DNA of 5,338 nt. Origin: Actinomycetota bacterium (GTDB lineage: Bacteria; Actinomycetota; Actinomycetes; Streptosporangiales; Streptosporangiaceae). The notes beneath the pieces are model-generated. The model saw only the letters and a list, made by a program, of their open reading frames with translations. It was not told where the DNA came from and made no database searches. Position numbers and translations under genes: made by a program. Of this stretch, positions 4,730-5,338 are shown piece after piece (position 1 is the first letter of the stretch; the number at the start of each line of letters is the position of its first letter). The stretch lies in assembly GCA_003168295.1 (NCBI GenBank), contig PMST01000509.1, positions 6,814-12,151 of the forward strand, written 5' to 3'.

Positions 4730-5338
4730 CTAGGCGTCGGGGCGCATCCGGGGGTCGCCGTGGCAGCGCTTGAACTTACGGCCCGAACCGCACGGGCACG
4801 GGTCGTTCCGCCCGACGCGGGCGAATTCGTCGTCAGAGCCTGGACCCTGGCTGGTTTCCACGTGCGTTCCGCCGTCCACGGACGGCGCCGAGTACTGCAG
4901 GCGCTGAGGCCGGCGCGGGGCGAGCCCCGCCGGTACGGGCGCGGCCGGGGCAGCCGGAGCCCCGGCTGGCCTGGCGTGCGCGCCACCGGCCCGGGTGTCT
5001 CGCTTAGCCGCACCGCTCTGCGCACCGCTGACCCGGCCGTCTCGCTTCGCCGCCGCGGCCCCACCCTGGCCCGAACGCGCGGCCTGCTCCTGCGGCGGCA
5101 CCGAGCCCGGCGGCACCTGACGCCGTCCCGCCGGGGTCGTGGCCTGGGCCGACCCGGCCGCTCCGGCGGCCGCCGGAGCGGATCTCGGCGGAGCGGATCT
5201 GGGCGGAGCGGATGTCACCGGAGCCGGCGCTGCCGGAGCGGCCGCACCGGGCAACCCGGCCGCGCCGCCATCGGCGGTCTCCTCGACGATCGGGTTCTCC
5301 TGGACCTGGACCACCAGGTTGAACAGGTTGCCGACGGA
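4730..5338 (-). CDS. secA: SecA preprotein translocase ATPase, C-terminal part (runs off the right edge)
   Basis: SecA is the ATPase motor that drives unfolded preproteins through SecYEG at the membrane. Only the last 202 residues are in view and the frame is open to position 5338. The visible start, [16 protein letters not shown], matches the end of the SecA helical scaffold domain. A long Ala/Pro/Gly-rich linker of about 130 residues follows, then the actinobacterial [11 protein letters not shown] segment, and finally the SEC-C motif [18 protein letters not shown], a CxCx8CH zinc site (coded by 4760-4798) that in SecA contacts SecB or ribosomes. The GTG at 5314 is an internal Val codon, not the start. 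The linker carries a 15-bp tandem repeat and a looser KRD-centred duplication. The stop is TAG at 4730-4732. Motor domains lie outside the window, so their integrity cannot be judged. A stand-alone SEC-C protein is unlikely because of the scaffold-like start. Confidence 0.9.
   Translation of the reverse strand, partial: SVGNLFNLVVQVQENPIVEETADGGAAGLPGAAAPAAPAPVTSAPPRSAPPRSAPAAAGAAGSAQATTPAGRRQVPPGSVPPQEQAARSGQGGAAAAKRDGRVSGAQSGAAKRDTRAGGAHARPAGAPAAPAAPVPAGLAPRRPQRLQYSAPSVDGGTHVETSQGPGSDDEFARVGRNDPCPCGSGRKFKRCHGDPRMRPDA
5175..5219 (-). repeat. 15-bp tandem repeat in the SecA linker
   Basis: GGAGCGGATCTCGGC (5175-5189), GGAGCGGATCTGGGC (5190-5204) and GGAGCGGATGTCACC (5205-5219) are head-to-tail; the first two differ at one base and the third at a few. 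On the minus strand they encode SAPPR-like units in the Ala/Pro-rich linker before the SEC-C motif, and they preserve the frame. Confidence 0.9.

Overview
The window is very GC-rich, with actinobacterial codon use, GTG starts and recognisable actinomycete protein families (SecA with a long Ala/Pro/Gly linker, Rv3235 family, DUF6912, ALDH4-type PruA). It most likely comes from a filamentous or soil actinomycete chromosome; an origin near Streptosporangiales is a guess from gene style, not something the sequence proves.

Layout from left to right. Positions 24-2249 (minus) are one open frame that joins a DUF6912 domain to a complete L-glutamate gamma-semialdehyde dehydrogenase (PruA). A good ribosome binding site and GTG start lie at the junction, so the dehydrogenase may also, or only, be made alone (24-1655). 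Positions 2282-2827 (minus) encode a Vsr-type very-short-patch mismatch endonuclease with an unusual Pro/Gly/Glu/Gln repeat tail. Positions 2951-3637 (minus) encode a HAD-superfamily protein. A short AT-rich divergent promoter region (about 3618-3842) separates it from a plus-strand Rv3235-family gene (3843-4415). A 314-bp convergent gap (4416-4729) holds a long imperfect hairpin and two direct repeats but no convincing gene. The right edge (4730 to beyond 5338, minus) is the C-terminal end of secA, including its SEC-C zinc motif.

The core looks like a housekeeping neighbourhood: an Rv3235-family gene also lies near secA1 in Mycobacterium tuberculosis. vsr looks like an accessory gene set between the HAD gene and the DUF6912-PruA frame, and no cytosine methyltransferase partner is in view. 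vsr and DUF6912-pruA are 32 nt apart and are probably co-transcribed.

The most unusual property is a set of short tandem duplications (units of 15-24 bp) at seven places. Four lie in coding sequence, in unconserved tails or linkers and always in frame. Three lie in gaps or at a gene end. The other main points of interest are the DUF6912-PruA fusion with an embedded start, the long convergent-gap hairpin, and two GTG starts that look leaderless. I saw no tRNA, rRNA, CRISPR array, insertion sequence or obvious new defence system.
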